Source: Sphingomonas sp. AP4-R1
Lineage (GTDB): Bacteria; Pseudomonadota; Alphaproteobacteria; Sphingomonadales; Sphingomonadaceae
Assembly (NCBI RefSeq): GCF_013113735.1
Contig: NZ_CP053346.1
Span: forward strand, 3,114,001 to 3,178,000
Length of the DNA: 64,000 bases
Reading direction: 5' to 3'
The position numbers and the translations under genes are program-made. The notes beneath the pieces are model-generated. The model was not told the origin of the DNA. It ran no database searches and saw nothing but the letters and a program-made list of their open reading frames with translations. This document shows positions 37,803 to 48,697 of the stretch, one piece after another (position 1 is the stretch's first letter; each line of letters begins with the position of its first letter).

Positions 37803-38963
37803 ATGGCGGCGGTCCTCGAACGCTATCGGGCGCTGGTCGCGGCCGGCGAGCTGAAGCCCGATCCGGATCAGGCGCGCGCCGTGCAGCGGCTGGACGCGCT
37901 GGCGGTGGAGCTGGCCAAACCCGACGAGACGGGCCTGTTCGGGCGACTGCTCGGCCGCAAGAAGGCGGTGCCGCGCGGCCTGTACATGTGGGGCGGCGTG
38001 GGGCGCGGCAAATCCATGCTGATGGATCTGTTTTTCGACAGCGCCGAGACCCAGCCCAAGCGCCGCGTCCATTTCCACGAATTCATGCTGGAAGTGCATG
38101 ATCGCCTGCGCCGCGAGCGCGTGAAGGAAAAAGGCGATCCGATCCCGCCCGTGGCCGACGCGCTGGCGGCGGACGCCAAGCTGCTCTGCTTCGACGAAAT
38201 GGTCGTCAACAACATGGCCGACGCCGCGATCATGAGCCGGCTGTTCGCGGCCCTGTTCGAGCGCGGCGTGACGGTGGTGACGACCTCCAACCGCGCGCCG
38301 ACCGACCTCTACAAGGATGGGCTCAACCGCCAGCTTTTCCTGCCCTTCATCGATCTGCTGCAGGAAAAGCTGGACGTGATGACGCTGGACGGCCCGACCG
38401 ATTACCGGCTGGAGCGTCTGGCGGGTTTCCCGACCTGGTATGTGCCGTTGGGCGATGCGGCGACGCAGGCCGTGTCGCGCGCCTTCTTCCGCCTGACCGA
38501 CTATCCGCCCGAGGACCGTGCGCATGTGCCGTCCTGCGATCTGGCGGTGCAGGGCGGACGGACGCTGCATGTGCCCAAGGCGCTAAAGGGCGTGGCGGTC
38601 TTCTCGTTCAAGCGGCTGTGCGGCGAGGCGCGGGGCGCGGCCGATTATCTGACGATCGCGCGCGCCTTCCACACCGTGATCATCGTCGGCATCCCGATCC
38701 TGACGGTGGAGAGGCGCAACGAGGCGGCGCGCTTCAAGGTGCTGATCGATGCGCTGTACGAACATGGCGTGAAGCTGCTGGCGACGGCGGCGGCCGAGGC
38801 GGAGAAGCTGTATCCGGCGGGCGAGGACGCGTTCGAATTCGAACGCACCGTTTCGCGCCTGATGGAGATGCAGTCGGCGGACTATCTGGCGCGGGGTCAC
38901 GGTGTGTCGGGTGAACCGGAGACGGCATCCGTGGACGCTGCGGGGGGATCCAAGGCGCGGTAG
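37803..38963 (+). CDS. zapE: AFG1-like ATPase / cell division protein ZapE
   Basis: A 386-residue AFG1-family P-loop ATPase. Walker A is GGVGRGKSMLMD, Walker B LLCFDEMVVNN, and sensor TTSNRAPTDLY. In Escherichia coli the family member ZapE acts on FtsZ during division; mitochondrial AFG1 aids quality control. It starts 10 bp after the thioesterase. Confidence 0.92.
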   Translation: MAAVLERYRALVAAGELKPDPDQARAVQRLDALAVELAKPDETGLFGRLLGRKKAVPRGLYMWGGVGRGKSMLMDLFFDSAETQPKRRVHFHEFMLEVHDRLRRERVKEKGDPIPPVADALAADAKLLCFDEMVVNNMADAAIMSRLFAALFERGVTVVTTSNRAPTDLYKDGLNRQLFLPFIDLLQEKLDVMTLDGPTDYRLERLAGFPTWYVPLGDAATQAVSRAFFRLTDYPPEDRAHVPSCDLAVQGGRTLHVPKALKGVAVFSFKRLCGEARGAADYLTIARAFHTVIIVGIPILTVERRNEAARFKVLIDALYEHGVKLLATAAAEAEKLYPAGEDAFEFERTVSRLMEMQSADYLARGHGVSGEPETASVDAAGGSKAR

Positions 38964-38994
38964 GGGCGGCCGCAAACGGCCTAGCTGTTCTTTT

Positions 38995-39064
38995 CGTCAT
39001 TCCCGCGAACGCGGGAACCTAGCTGAAACAAGAAAACTGGGTTCCCGCGTTCGCGGGAATGACG
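38995..39064. repeat. GCGAACGC-centred palindromic repeat (family 3)
   Basis: CGTCATTCCCGCGAACGCGG and CCGCGTTCGCGGGAATGACG form a long near-perfect inverted repeat around a short spacer, between convergent genes. This type is common in many proteobacteria and probably terminates transcription in both directions. Confidence 0.8.
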
Positions 39065-39080
39065 AGGAAGAGGGAAAAGT

Positions 39081-39494
39081 TCAGCCGAACAGCGGGCGGA
39101 CGTTGTAGCCCTGCGCGTCGGCCTTCGCGACGAGATCGGCGGGGGCGTCGCCCAGTTCGGCGCGGGCGAAGGCCCAGAGGAAGGTGGAGCGCGTGCCCGA
39201 GCGGCAGAAGGCCAGCACCGGGCCGGTGGCGGCTTCCAGCGCGGCCTTCATCGCATCCACCTGATCGCGGCGCATGCCCGAATGATCGACCGGGATCGCG
39301 ACATAGGACAGGCCGGCGGCCTGCGCTGCGGCTTCGATCTCGGCGCCGGTGGGCTGGCCGGGATCCTCGCCTTCGGGGCGATTGTTGATGACGAGCGCGT
39401 AGCCGGCGGCGGCGGCCTCGGTCACGTCGGACGGCTGGATCTGGCCGGCGGCGGTGAAGGTGTCGTCCAGCGTGCGGAACGGGGTCGTCGTCAT
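39081..39494 (-). CDS. DUF442/TIGR01244 phosphatase-like sulfurtransferase family protein
   Basis: A 137-residue protein with a protein-tyrosine-phosphatase-like active loop, AFCRSGTRST (C near residue 97, R near 103). The family (beta-lactamase hydrolase-like protein N-terminal domain, DUF442) is linked to sulfide metabolism in some bacteria. Its ATG overlaps the TGA of the GNAT gene upstream. Confidence 0.85.
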   Translation of the reverse strand: MTTTPFRTLDDTFTAAGQIQPSDVTEAAAAGYALVINNRPEGEDPGQPTGAEIEAAAQAAGLSYVAIPVDHSGMRRDQVDAMKAALEAATGPVLAFCRSGTRSTFLWAFARAELGDAPADLVAKADAQGYNVRPLFG

Positions 39495-40009
39495 GGCTGT
39501 AACTCCTTCGCCAGCACCACCATCGAAAGCGGCGGATCGAGCGGGATCGGGAAGGCCCGCCGCTCGCCCGTGCGCCGATAGCCGCGCCGCTCATAATAAG
39601 CGACAAGTTCGTGACGGCTGTCGATCACCGTCATCTCGATCGTGGTGGTGGCGAAGGTGACGCGCGCGTCCGCTTCGGCTGCGGCGATGAGCTGGCGGCC
39701 GAGTCCGGCGGCCTGCAGCGCGGGATCGATGCAGAGCAGCCCGAGATAGGTAAGGCCCGCGTCCCGGTCGCTGATCTGCACGCAGCCGATGATCGTGCCG
39801 TCCCGCTCCGCGACCAGCAGGCGGCTGTCGGGCGCGGCGAGGATCGCCTCCAGCGTGGCGAGATCGGTGCGCGCGCCCTCGATCAGGTCCGCCTCGTGCG
39901 TCCAGCCGCCGCGCGCGGCATCGCCGCGATAGGCGCGCTCGATCACGGGATGGAGGCGGGGAAGGTCGGCGGCGGCGGCGAGGCGGATCATGAGCGGCGA
40001 TTCGGACAT
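39491..40009 (-). CDS. GNAT family N-acetyltransferase
   Basis: A 172-residue GNAT enzyme. Motif A (LCIDPALQAAGLGRQLIAAAEA) binds acetyl-CoA, and a C-terminal YYERRGYRRTGE motif is present. It is coupled to the DUF442 gene by ATGA and divergent from the MarR-GNAT gene. The acceptor substrate is unknown. Confidence 0.88.
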   Translation of the reverse strand: MSESPLMIRLAAAADLPRLHPVIERAYRGDAARGGWTHEADLIEGARTDLATLEAILAAPDSRLLVAERDGTIIGCVQISDRDAGLTYLGLLCIDPALQAAGLGRQLIAAAEADARVTFATTTIEMTVIDSRHELVAYYERRGYRRTGERRAFPIPLDPPLSMVVLAKELQP

Positions 40010-40080
40010 GGCGCCTTATGACATCGGCGGAGAACGGCGCCATCGCTTGACCGGGACCGGGAATCTCCATACCTCACTAT

Positions 40081-40092
40081 ATAACATGTTAT
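40081..40092. promoter_or_regulatory. Perfect palindrome upstream of the MarR-GNAT gene
   Basis: ATAACATGTTAT is a perfect 12-bp palindrome (14 with flanking TAT..ATG context) 10 bp before the proposed start codon, with TTGACC 34 bp upstream. MarR proteins usually repress themselves through such sites, and the divergent GNAT gene could be controlled too. Confidence 0.6.
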
Positions 40093-40102
40093 GAGGTTGG
40101 TG

Positions 40103-41056
40103 ATGCGGGATATCGTGACCGAGCGGGCGCAATTGTTCCTCGGCAGCCGGCTCAAGCGGCTGGCGGAGAAGATGCAGGCCGATGTCGTGAAGATCAGCGA
40201 GCGGATCGGGCTGGCGGTGCAGCCCGGGCAATATGCGCTGCTGGCGACGCTGGATCTCGATGGGCCGCAGACGATCGGCGAACTGACCGAGGCACTGCAA
40301 CTGAGCCAGCCGGCGATCACACGCACCGTGGCCAAGCTGTCCGAGATGGGTCTGGTGGAGGTGGCGCGGCGCGGGCGCGACCAGCGGCACAAGACGGTCG
40401 CGCTGACGGCGGAGGGCGAGGCGGCGATGGCACGGGCGAAGAGCCTGCTGTGGCCGCAGATCGAGGGCGCGGTGGGGGATATGCTCGGCGATCTGGCCGG
40501 GCCGTTTCTGGCGAACCTCGGCCACATCGAGGAGCGGATGAGTGAGCGGCCGCTGCATCGGCGCGCGGTGGAGGCGGCCCAGCAGGGGCTGGTGATCCAT
40601 GACTATAGCGACGCGCTCGCCCCGCATTTCCGCACCATCAACGGCCAGTGGATCGAGGCCATGTATCGGCTGGAGCAGACCGACATCGACGTGCTGGATC
40701 ACCCGCGCGAACGGATCATCGACGGCGGCGGGACGATCCTGTTCGTCGAGGCGCCGGGGCTGGGGATCGTCGGCGCCTGCGCGCTGCAGAAGACGGGGCC
40801 GGATCAATATGAGCTGACCAAGATGGGCGTGCTGGAAAGCGCGCGCGGGCTGAAGGCGGGGGAGTTCCTGCTGAAGGCGATGATCGCGAAGGCGGGCGAG
40901 ATGGGCGCGCGCAGGCTCTATCTGCTGAGCAACCGCAAGTCCGAGGCGGCGATCCACCTCTACGAGAAACTGGGCTTCGCGCATGATGCGGGGATAATGG
41001 CCGAGTTCGGCGCGCGCTATGCACGGTGCGATGTGGCGATGCTGTATCGGGGGTAG
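40103..41056 (+). CDS. MarR-type regulator fused to GNAT acetyltransferase
   Basis: A 317-residue two-domain protein. The N-terminal winged helix is MarR-like (residues 1-150; ELTEALQLSQPAITRTVAKLSEMGLVEV) and the C-terminal half is a GNAT domain (QYELTKMGVLESARGLKAGE, LYEKLGFAHD). ATG at 40103 is preferred over 40091 because GAGG precedes it and the first ATG lies within the palindrome. Such fusions may sense a small molecule and acetylate it, but this is inference. Confidence 0.88.
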   Translation: MRDIVTERAQLFLGSRLKRLAEKMQADVVKISERIGLAVQPGQYALLATLDLDGPQTIGELTEALQLSQPAITRTVAKLSEMGLVEVARRGRDQRHKTVALTAEGEAAMARAKSLLWPQIEGAVGDMLGDLAGPFLANLGHIEERMSERPLHRRAVEAAQQGLVIHDYSDALAPHFRTINGQWIEAMYRLEQTDIDVLDHPRERIIDGGGTILFVEAPGLGIVGACALQKTGPDQYELTKMGVLESARGLKAGEFLLKAMIAKAGEMGARRLYLLSNRKSEAAIHLYEKLGFAHDAGIMAEFGARYARCDVAMLYRG

Positions 41057-41067
41057 GCCTTTTCCAT

Positions 41068-41240
41068 CCTCCCCCGCCAGGGAGTGTCGGGATGGATTGC
41101 CCCCGGCAATCCAAGCCCATGCCGGGGGCATGCGCGACCCGACACTGTGGGGCCGAAGGCGACGGAGGGGGCGGTCAGCGACCGCTCTGCTTCCTCCCCC
41201 TCCGTCAGGCTGAAGCCTGACACCTCCCCCTGGGGGGAGG
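41068..41240. repeat. Family 2 palindromic repeat, long form
   Basis: CCTCCCCCGCCAGGGAG at one end and CCTCCCCCTGGGGGGAGG at the other bracket a segment with further arms (GGCAATCC.., GCCCATGCCGGGGGCATGC, CGTCAGGCTGAAGCCTGAC). It fills the space between the MarR-GNAT gene and the displaced mutL end. Confidence 0.65.
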
Positions 41241-41254
41241 ATGTTGGCGATGCC

Positions 41255-41311
41255 CTACTTCCGGCCGAACAACTTCTCGATGTCGGCGTGGCCGAGCTTC
41301 ACCAAGGTCGG
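41255..41311 (-). pseudogene. Displaced original 3' end of mutL
   Basis: Eighteen codons plus TAG encode PTLVKLGHADIEKLFGRK in GC-rich codons like the rest of the chromosome. They match the C-terminus of the intact MutL (PTWVKLSNLDIEKLFGRK), whose own terminal codons are AT-rich. Upstream in the same frame (to 41446) the sequence is unrelated. The fragment is the remnant of the original gene end, now separated by 828 bp. Confidence 0.7.
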
Positions 41312-41312
41312 G
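41273..41312. repeat. Direct repeat, left copy (mutL attachment-like site)
   Basis: CTTCTCGATgTCGg ... TTCACCaAGGTCGGG. It is matched at the same internal spacing (25 bases between the two blocks) by the copy at 42101-42140. The two copies flank an 828-bp segment. Confidence 0.65.
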
Positions 41313-41390
41313 GCATGAAACACAATGGCGGCGTCTGGAATGGGTGGGGAGCGGTCCGACCGCTTTTCGCAGTCACGAGGGATTGCGTCG

Positions 41391-41666
41391 TTAGGGGCGG
41401 ATGGCCTTGTTGCCAATGAACCCGAGTTCAAGCTTCGGATGCGCAAGGAACCATTCCATCACACAGTTGAGGCGATGATCGCTGAAACTCGCCATCGGCA
41501 GTGCGACGACGGTAGCGCCGAAGAAAGCCTTTGTTACTGCCGCTTCATTGTATCCGCACTTACGGGCAGCTTCCGCAAGCTTCCCCAACGAACTCGCTGG
41601 GCCGCCAAACATCATTGGGTCCGAAACTGCTCCAGCCGTCGCGGCGAGAAACGCAAGCCAGATCAC
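41391..41666 (-). CDS. Small exported hypothetical protein in the mutL-linked segment
   Basis: A 91-residue protein from a GTG at 41666, with GGAGG 7 bases upstream. The N-terminus (MIWLAFLAATAGAVS) reads as a short signal peptide. The mature part has single cysteines at about residues 38 and 67. I do not recognise it. Its codons are less GC-rich than neighbours, consistent with foreign origin. Confidence 0.6.
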   Translation of the reverse strand: MIWLAFLAATAGAVSDPMMFGGPASSLGKLAEAARKCGYNEAAVTKAFFGATVVALPMASFSDHRLNCVMEWFLAHPKLELGFIGNKAIRP

Positions 41667-41741
41667 TCACCATCCTCCAACACAGCAGCTCATCGCTAGC
41701 GATGAACGAGCGGCTGCTTTCGAGCAAACAGAAAGGAAGAT

Positions 41742-41766
41742 CTAACGTCCGCTACTGGGGCGTTAG
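41742..41766. repeat. Short inverted repeat between the two insert genes
   Basis: CTAACG-TCC-...-GGG-CGTTAG, a 25-base hairpin overlapping the stop of the small membrane-protein gene. A CCGCTACTGGG motif inside it recurs near 42003. It probably terminates transcription. Confidence 0.4.
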
Positions 41767-41957
41767 CTACCGTTACGCGGCCACCGGCTTACCGCAACCA
41801 GCATGAGAAACGTTGAGGCGATGAAGGCTGCGCCAGACGCATAGACCAGCCAGACCAACACGAGGGCGTCAGACTTCTTGAATGCGATAGAAACACCGAA
41901 GCCGACGAGGCTCGCAAGTAGCATCAAACGTATCCACCAATCCAGTCCGCGCCGCAT
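41763..41957 (-). CDS. Small two-TM hypothetical protein in the mutL-linked segment
   Basis: A 64-residue membrane protein with two hydrophobic helices (about 8-26 and 32-57) and a basic C-terminus. GGGAG lies about 8 bases before the ATG. It has moderate GC, unlike flanking genes. No family recognised. With the exported protein it forms the whole cargo of the inserted segment. Confidence 0.6.
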   Translation of the reverse strand: MRRGLDWWIRLMLLASLVGFGVSIAFKKSDALVLVWLVYASGAAFIASTFLMLVAVSRWPRNGS

Positions 41958-42082
41958 ATCTTGCTCCCGATCTCAGGTGTTATGCTCCGTGATCGACACA
42001 CCCGCTACTGGGCGAAAGCGGTCGCTTGCCAAACCACGGTCGTTCGACCTTCTTGTATCTGACCGATGTTCAGGTAAGTTAT

Positions 42083-45059
<2,977 letters not shown>

Positions 45060-45099
45060 TCCGGGCCGTCACGCCGGGGACTTCCGGCAGATTTCTTTA

Positions 45100-45184
45100 C
45101 CCGTTCGTGCTGAGCGAAGTCGAAGCACGTGCTACAGGCGGAACGATGCTTAGCCCGTCCTTCGACTTCGCTCAGGACGAACGG
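45100..45184. repeat. Family 1 palindromic repeat between mreB and mreC
   Basis: CCCGTTCGTGCTGAGCGAAG...and CTTCGCTCAGGACGAACGG form the arms. It occupies the unusual 221-bp gap inside an otherwise tightly packed operon and may reduce mreC-rodA expression relative to mreB. Confidence 0.75.
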
Positions 45185-45280
45185 AGTTGGACAGTCCTGC
45201 CCATCTTGTCGGCAGCCATGCGGCGCGCCGCCCTTGGGCGTGCGCGCCGTTCGTCGGTTGTCGGGGCAGGGATCTAGCGC

Positions 45281-46159
45281 ATGCCCGCTCCCCGCCATCG
45301 CACGCGCGGCTTTTCGCGGCGCATCCAGTACAGCCTGTTCGTGGGCTATGTCGTGGCGATCGTCGGGATCGTCGCGGGGCTGGGGCTCGTGCTGGTCGCG
45401 CGCTTCGATCCGGTGGCGTTCCAGGGCATTCGCGGCTTCGCGCTCGATCTGACGTCGCCCGCGGCCGTCGCGTTCGGCAATGTCGGGCGCGGAGCGGACG
45501 AGATTGGCGGCGGGATCGGCGCCTATATCGATGCGGCGCGGCAGAACCGCCTGCTGCGCGCGCAGCTGGACGCGACCGCCAACCGCCTGATCCAGGCCCG
45601 CGCGACCGAATATGAGAATGCGCGCCTGCACCGTCTGCTGAAGATCGTCGAGCGCGGCACGCAGCCGATCGTGGTGGCGCGCGTGATCGGATCGGATGCG
45701 AGCGGCCATCGCCGCTATGTGACGCTGGCGGCGGGCACCACCGATGGCGTGAAGGCCGGGCAGCCGGTGCGTGGGCCAGGTGGACTGGTCGGCCGCGTGG
45801 CGGAAGCGGGCGCGCGCGTGTCGCGCATCCTGCTGGTGAGCGACGGCGGCAGCTCCGTGCCCGTGCGCGTGATGCGGACGGGGCAGCCCGCTCTGGTCGC
45901 CGGGCGCGGCGACGGGACGATCGACATCCGCTCCACCCAGACGGGTGCGCCGCCGCTGCATCGGGGCGACCTGCTCGTCACCTCCGGCACGGGCGGCGTC
46001 TATCCGGGGGGCATTCCGGTCGGCGTGGTGCTGTCGGTGAGCGGCGAGCTTTCGAGCGGCCGGCCGTTCGCCAATCCGGCGAAGCTGGATGTGGCGATGG
46101 TGCTGCCCGAGGTGGAGCTTGCGCCGCCGCCGCCCGCGCCCGTGGGCACGGCCAACTGA
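45281..46159 (+). CDS. mreC: Rod shape-determining protein MreC
   Basis: A 292-residue bitopic protein that scaffolds the elongasome in the periplasm. One N-terminal TM helix (about 19-40), a coiled coil (about 78-120) and the two beta-barrel domains (GTTDGVKAGQPVRGPGGLVGRV, LLVTSGTGGVYPGGIPVGVV) are present, then a Pro-rich tail. The stop overlaps mreD by one base. Confidence 0.95.
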   Translation: MPAPRHRTRGFSRRIQYSLFVGYVVAIVGIVAGLGLVLVARFDPVAFQGIRGFALDLTSPAAVAFGNVGRGADEIGGGIGAYIDAARQNRLLRAQLDATANRLIQARATEYENARLHRLLKIVERGTQPIVVARVIGSDASGHRRYVTLAAGTTDGVKAGQPVRGPGGLVGRVAEAGARVSRILLVSDGGSSVPVRVMRTGQPALVAGRGDGTIDIRSTQTGAPPLHRGDLLVTSGTGGVYPGGIPVGVVLSVSGELSSGRPFANPAKLDVAMVLPEVELAPPPPAPVGTAN

Positions 46160-46695
46160 TGGCGCGCTCGCCGCTCGCCGCTGCGACCGAGCGGCCGCCC
46201 GTGCGGCTGTGGCTGGTGCCGGCCGCCTCTGTGGTGGCGGGATCCCTGCTCTCCATCGGCTGCTACGTCGCCTCGGTGCCGCTGATGCCGCCGCTGGGGC
46301 TGATCATGCTGATCGCATGGCGGCTGCTGCGGCCGGAGGCGTGGGGCGCGTGGGTGGCGCTGCCGCTCGGCCTGATCGACGATCTGATCGGGGGGGCGCC
46401 GCTGGGCTCGGCCATGGCGATCTGGACGATCGTGATGCTGGGCTTCGACCTCGTCGATCATCGCCTGCTGTGGCGCGATTTCGCGAGCGACTGGGGGCTG
46501 GCGATGGTCGCGCTGGTGTTCGCCACCAGCGCCGCCTGGAGCGTGGCGCTCTTCACGGGCGGCGCGGGGCCTTACTGGACGGTGGTGGGGCAGATGCTGC
46601 TTTCGGCACTGGCCTTCCCGGCGGTGGCGCGGCTGTGCAGCGCGCTGGACCGCTGGCGTCTGGGCAATCGCGGCGACAGCGGCCGGGTCGCCTGA
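46159..46695 (+). CDS. mreD: Rod shape-determining protein MreD
   Basis: A 178-residue integral membrane protein with about five helices, the third elongasome component. It contains the family-like LPLGLIDDLIGGAPLG motif. Overlaps mreC and mrdA by one base on each side. Confidence 0.92.
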   Translation: MARSPLAAATERPPVRLWLVPAASVVAGSLLSIGCYVASVPLMPPLGLIMLIAWRLLRPEAWGAWVALPLGLIDDLIGGAPLGSAMAIWTIVMLGFDLVDHRLLWRDFASDWGLAMVALVFATSAAWSVALFTGGAGPYWTVVGQMLLSALAFPAVARLCSALDRWRLGNRGDSGRVA

Positions 46696-48692
46696 TGGCG
46701 ACACGCCGCCCCGGACGGTTCATCACCGACCAGAGCCTCGTCTACACCTTCACGCGGCGCGCGCTGGTGCTGGGCGGGCTGCAGGTGGGGCTGGGCGGGC
46801 TACTGGCCGGACGGATGGGCTGGCTCGCGATCAGCCAGAAGGACAAATATGACCGGCTGGCCGAGAGCAACCGCGTTCAGAGCCAGCTGATCCCGCCGCG
46901 GCGCGGCTGGATCGTCGACCGCTTCGGCAAGCCGATCGCGATCAACCGGACCAGTTTCCGCGTCGACCTGATCCCCGATCGCCTGCAGGATCCCGACCGG
47001 ATCATCGACGAACTGCGCGCGCTGCTGGACCTGGCGCCCGAGGACATCCGGCGGATCAAGGACGCGCTGGACAAGGCGCCGGGTTATCAGCCCGTGCCCG
47101 TCGTCGAAAATCTGGATTACGAGCGCTATGCCGCGATCAGCCTGAAGCAGCCCGATCTGCCGGGCGTGGCGCCCTCCAGCGGCTATGCGCGCGCCTATCC
47201 GCTGGGGGCGGGAGTGGCGCATCTGGTGGGCTATGTCGGCCCGGCCTCGATCGAGGATTACAAGAAGAACCGCGATCCCCTGCTGATCACCCCCGGCTTC
47301 AAGGTGGGCAAGGAGGGGCTGGAGCGGACGATGGAGCCGTGGCTGCGCGGCAAGCCCGGCGCCAAGCGCACCGAAGTGACGGCGCACGGCAAGCTCGTGG
47401 CGGACCTGACGACGCGGCCCGAGCAGATGGGCCATACGCTGCGCCTGACGATCGATGCGGGGCTGCAGGAATATACGGCGCGCAGGCTCGGCCCCAATAG
47501 CGGCGCCTGCACCGTGATCGAGGTGGCGACGGGCAACATCCTCGCCATGGCCTCGATGCCCGCTTACGATCCCAACAGCTTCTCCGACGGGATCGGGCAG
47601 AGCGAGTGGGCGATGATGTCCGCCGACGATCATCTGCCGCTGATGAACAAGACGCTGCAGGGGCTCTACCCGCCGGGCTCCACGGTGAAGCCGATGGTGG
47701 CGCTGGCGCTGTTGCGGGCGGGCGTGCCGGCGACGGATACCGTCGTCTGCTCGGGCGCCTATCGCGTCGGCAACGGGCTGTTCCACTGCTGGCGCCACAG
47801 CGGCCACGGCGCGATCGACATGCACCGGGCGATCGCGCAGAGCTGCGACATCTATTTCTATGCGATGGCGCGGCGCATCGGCATCGATCAGATCGCGCGG
47901 ATGGCCCGGATGCTGGGCATGGGCGAGAAATATGATCTGCCCTTCGCCTCGCAGCGTTACGGCACGGTGCCCGACACCGCCTGGAAGCTCGGCAAATATC
48001 ACAAGCCCTGGACGGTGGCGGACACCGTGAACAGCGCGATCGGGCAGGGCTATATGCTCGTCAATCCGCTGCAACTGGCGGTGATGGCGAGCCGGATCGC
48101 GGGCGGGCAGGTGCTGCAGCCGCGCCTGATCGGCAACAAGCGCTATGGCCCGCAGGGGCCGCCGATCGGCTTCGATCGCGAGCATCTGGATTTCGTCCAC
48201 CGGGCGATGCGCGATGTGATTTCCGGCGTCGGCACGGCCGGGAGCGCGCGCCTTCAGGTGGCCGGCGTGGAACTGGCCGGCAAGACCGGCAGCGCGCAGG
48301 TGCGCCGCATCTCGATGGCTGAGCGGCGCGCGGGCAACACCGCGAGCGAACGGCTGGCATGGAAATATCGCGATCATGGCCATTTTCTGGGCTTCGCGCC
48401 GTATGACGCGCCGCGCTACGCGATCGGGGTGACGCTGGAGCATGGAAATCATGGCGCGGCGGCGGCGCAGGTGGCGCGCGACGTGATGACCTATCTGTTC
48501 GCGCCAGAGCGCGCGATGGCGACGCTGGCGGCCAACGAGGCGCAGTGGGGCGGCGGCATCACCGAGCGGATGGCGGCCGAGGCGGCCCGCTGGCAGACCG
48601 CGCATGTCGCCGGCCCGACGGTGGAGCAGGACGACGCCGAGGCCGATACCGCGCAAGGGCCGCGTACGCCGCCGGGCGAGCGCGGCGATTGA
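46695..48692 (+). CDS. mrdA: Penicillin-binding protein 2 (elongation transpeptidase)
   Basis: The transpeptidase that cross-links side-wall peptidoglycan. It is 665 residues with an N-terminal TM helix (about 20-45), a pedestal/dimerisation domain (LIPPRRGWIVDRFGKPIA) and the transpeptidase domain with S329 in PPGSTVKPM, an SCD motif (QSCDIYFY) and KTGSAQV. It is coupled to mreD (ATGA-like overlap) and followed directly by rodA. Confidence 0.96.
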   Translation: MATRRPGRFITDQSLVYTFTRRALVLGGLQVGLGGLLAGRMGWLAISQKDKYDRLAESNRVQSQLIPPRRGWIVDRFGKPIAINRTSFRVDLIPDRLQDPDRIIDELRALLDLAPEDIRRIKDALDKAPGYQPVPVVENLDYERYAAISLKQPDLPGVAPSSGYARAYPLGAGVAHLVGYVGPASIEDYKKNRDPLLITPGFKVGKEGLERTMEPWLRGKPGAKRTEVTAHGKLVADLTTRPEQMGHTLRLTIDAGLQEYTARRLGPNSGACTVIEVATGNILAMASMPAYDPNSFSDGIGQSEWAMMSADDHLPLMNKTLQGLYPPGSTVKPMVALALLRAGVPATDTVVCSGAYRVGNGLFHCWRHSGHGAIDMHRAIAQSCDIYFYAMARRIGIDQIARMARMLGMGEKYDLPFASQRYGTVPDTAWKLGKYHKPWTVADTVNSAIGQGYMLVNPLQLAVMASRIAGGQVLQPRLIGNKRYGPQGPPIGFDREHLDFVHRAMRDVISGVGTAGSARLQVAGVELAGKTGSAQVRRISMAERRAGNTASERLAWKYRDHGHFLGFAPYDAPRYAIGVTLEHGNHGAAAAQVARDVMTYLFAPERAMATLAANEAQWGGGITERMAAEAARWQTAHVAGPTVEQDDAEADTAQGPRTPPGERGD

Positions 48693-48697
48693 CCCGG

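Noticed and set aside
41255..41446. A 63-residue gene ending in the displaced mutL peptide
   Set aside because: Only the last 18 codons have meaning (mutL end); the upstream part is unrelated and has no ribosome site. Treated as a gene fragment.
41742..41768. Integron attC-like site (ATCTAAC ... GTTAGCT)
   Set aside because: The ends resemble attC core sites, but the whole is only about 29 bp, too short for attC, and no integron integrase is present.
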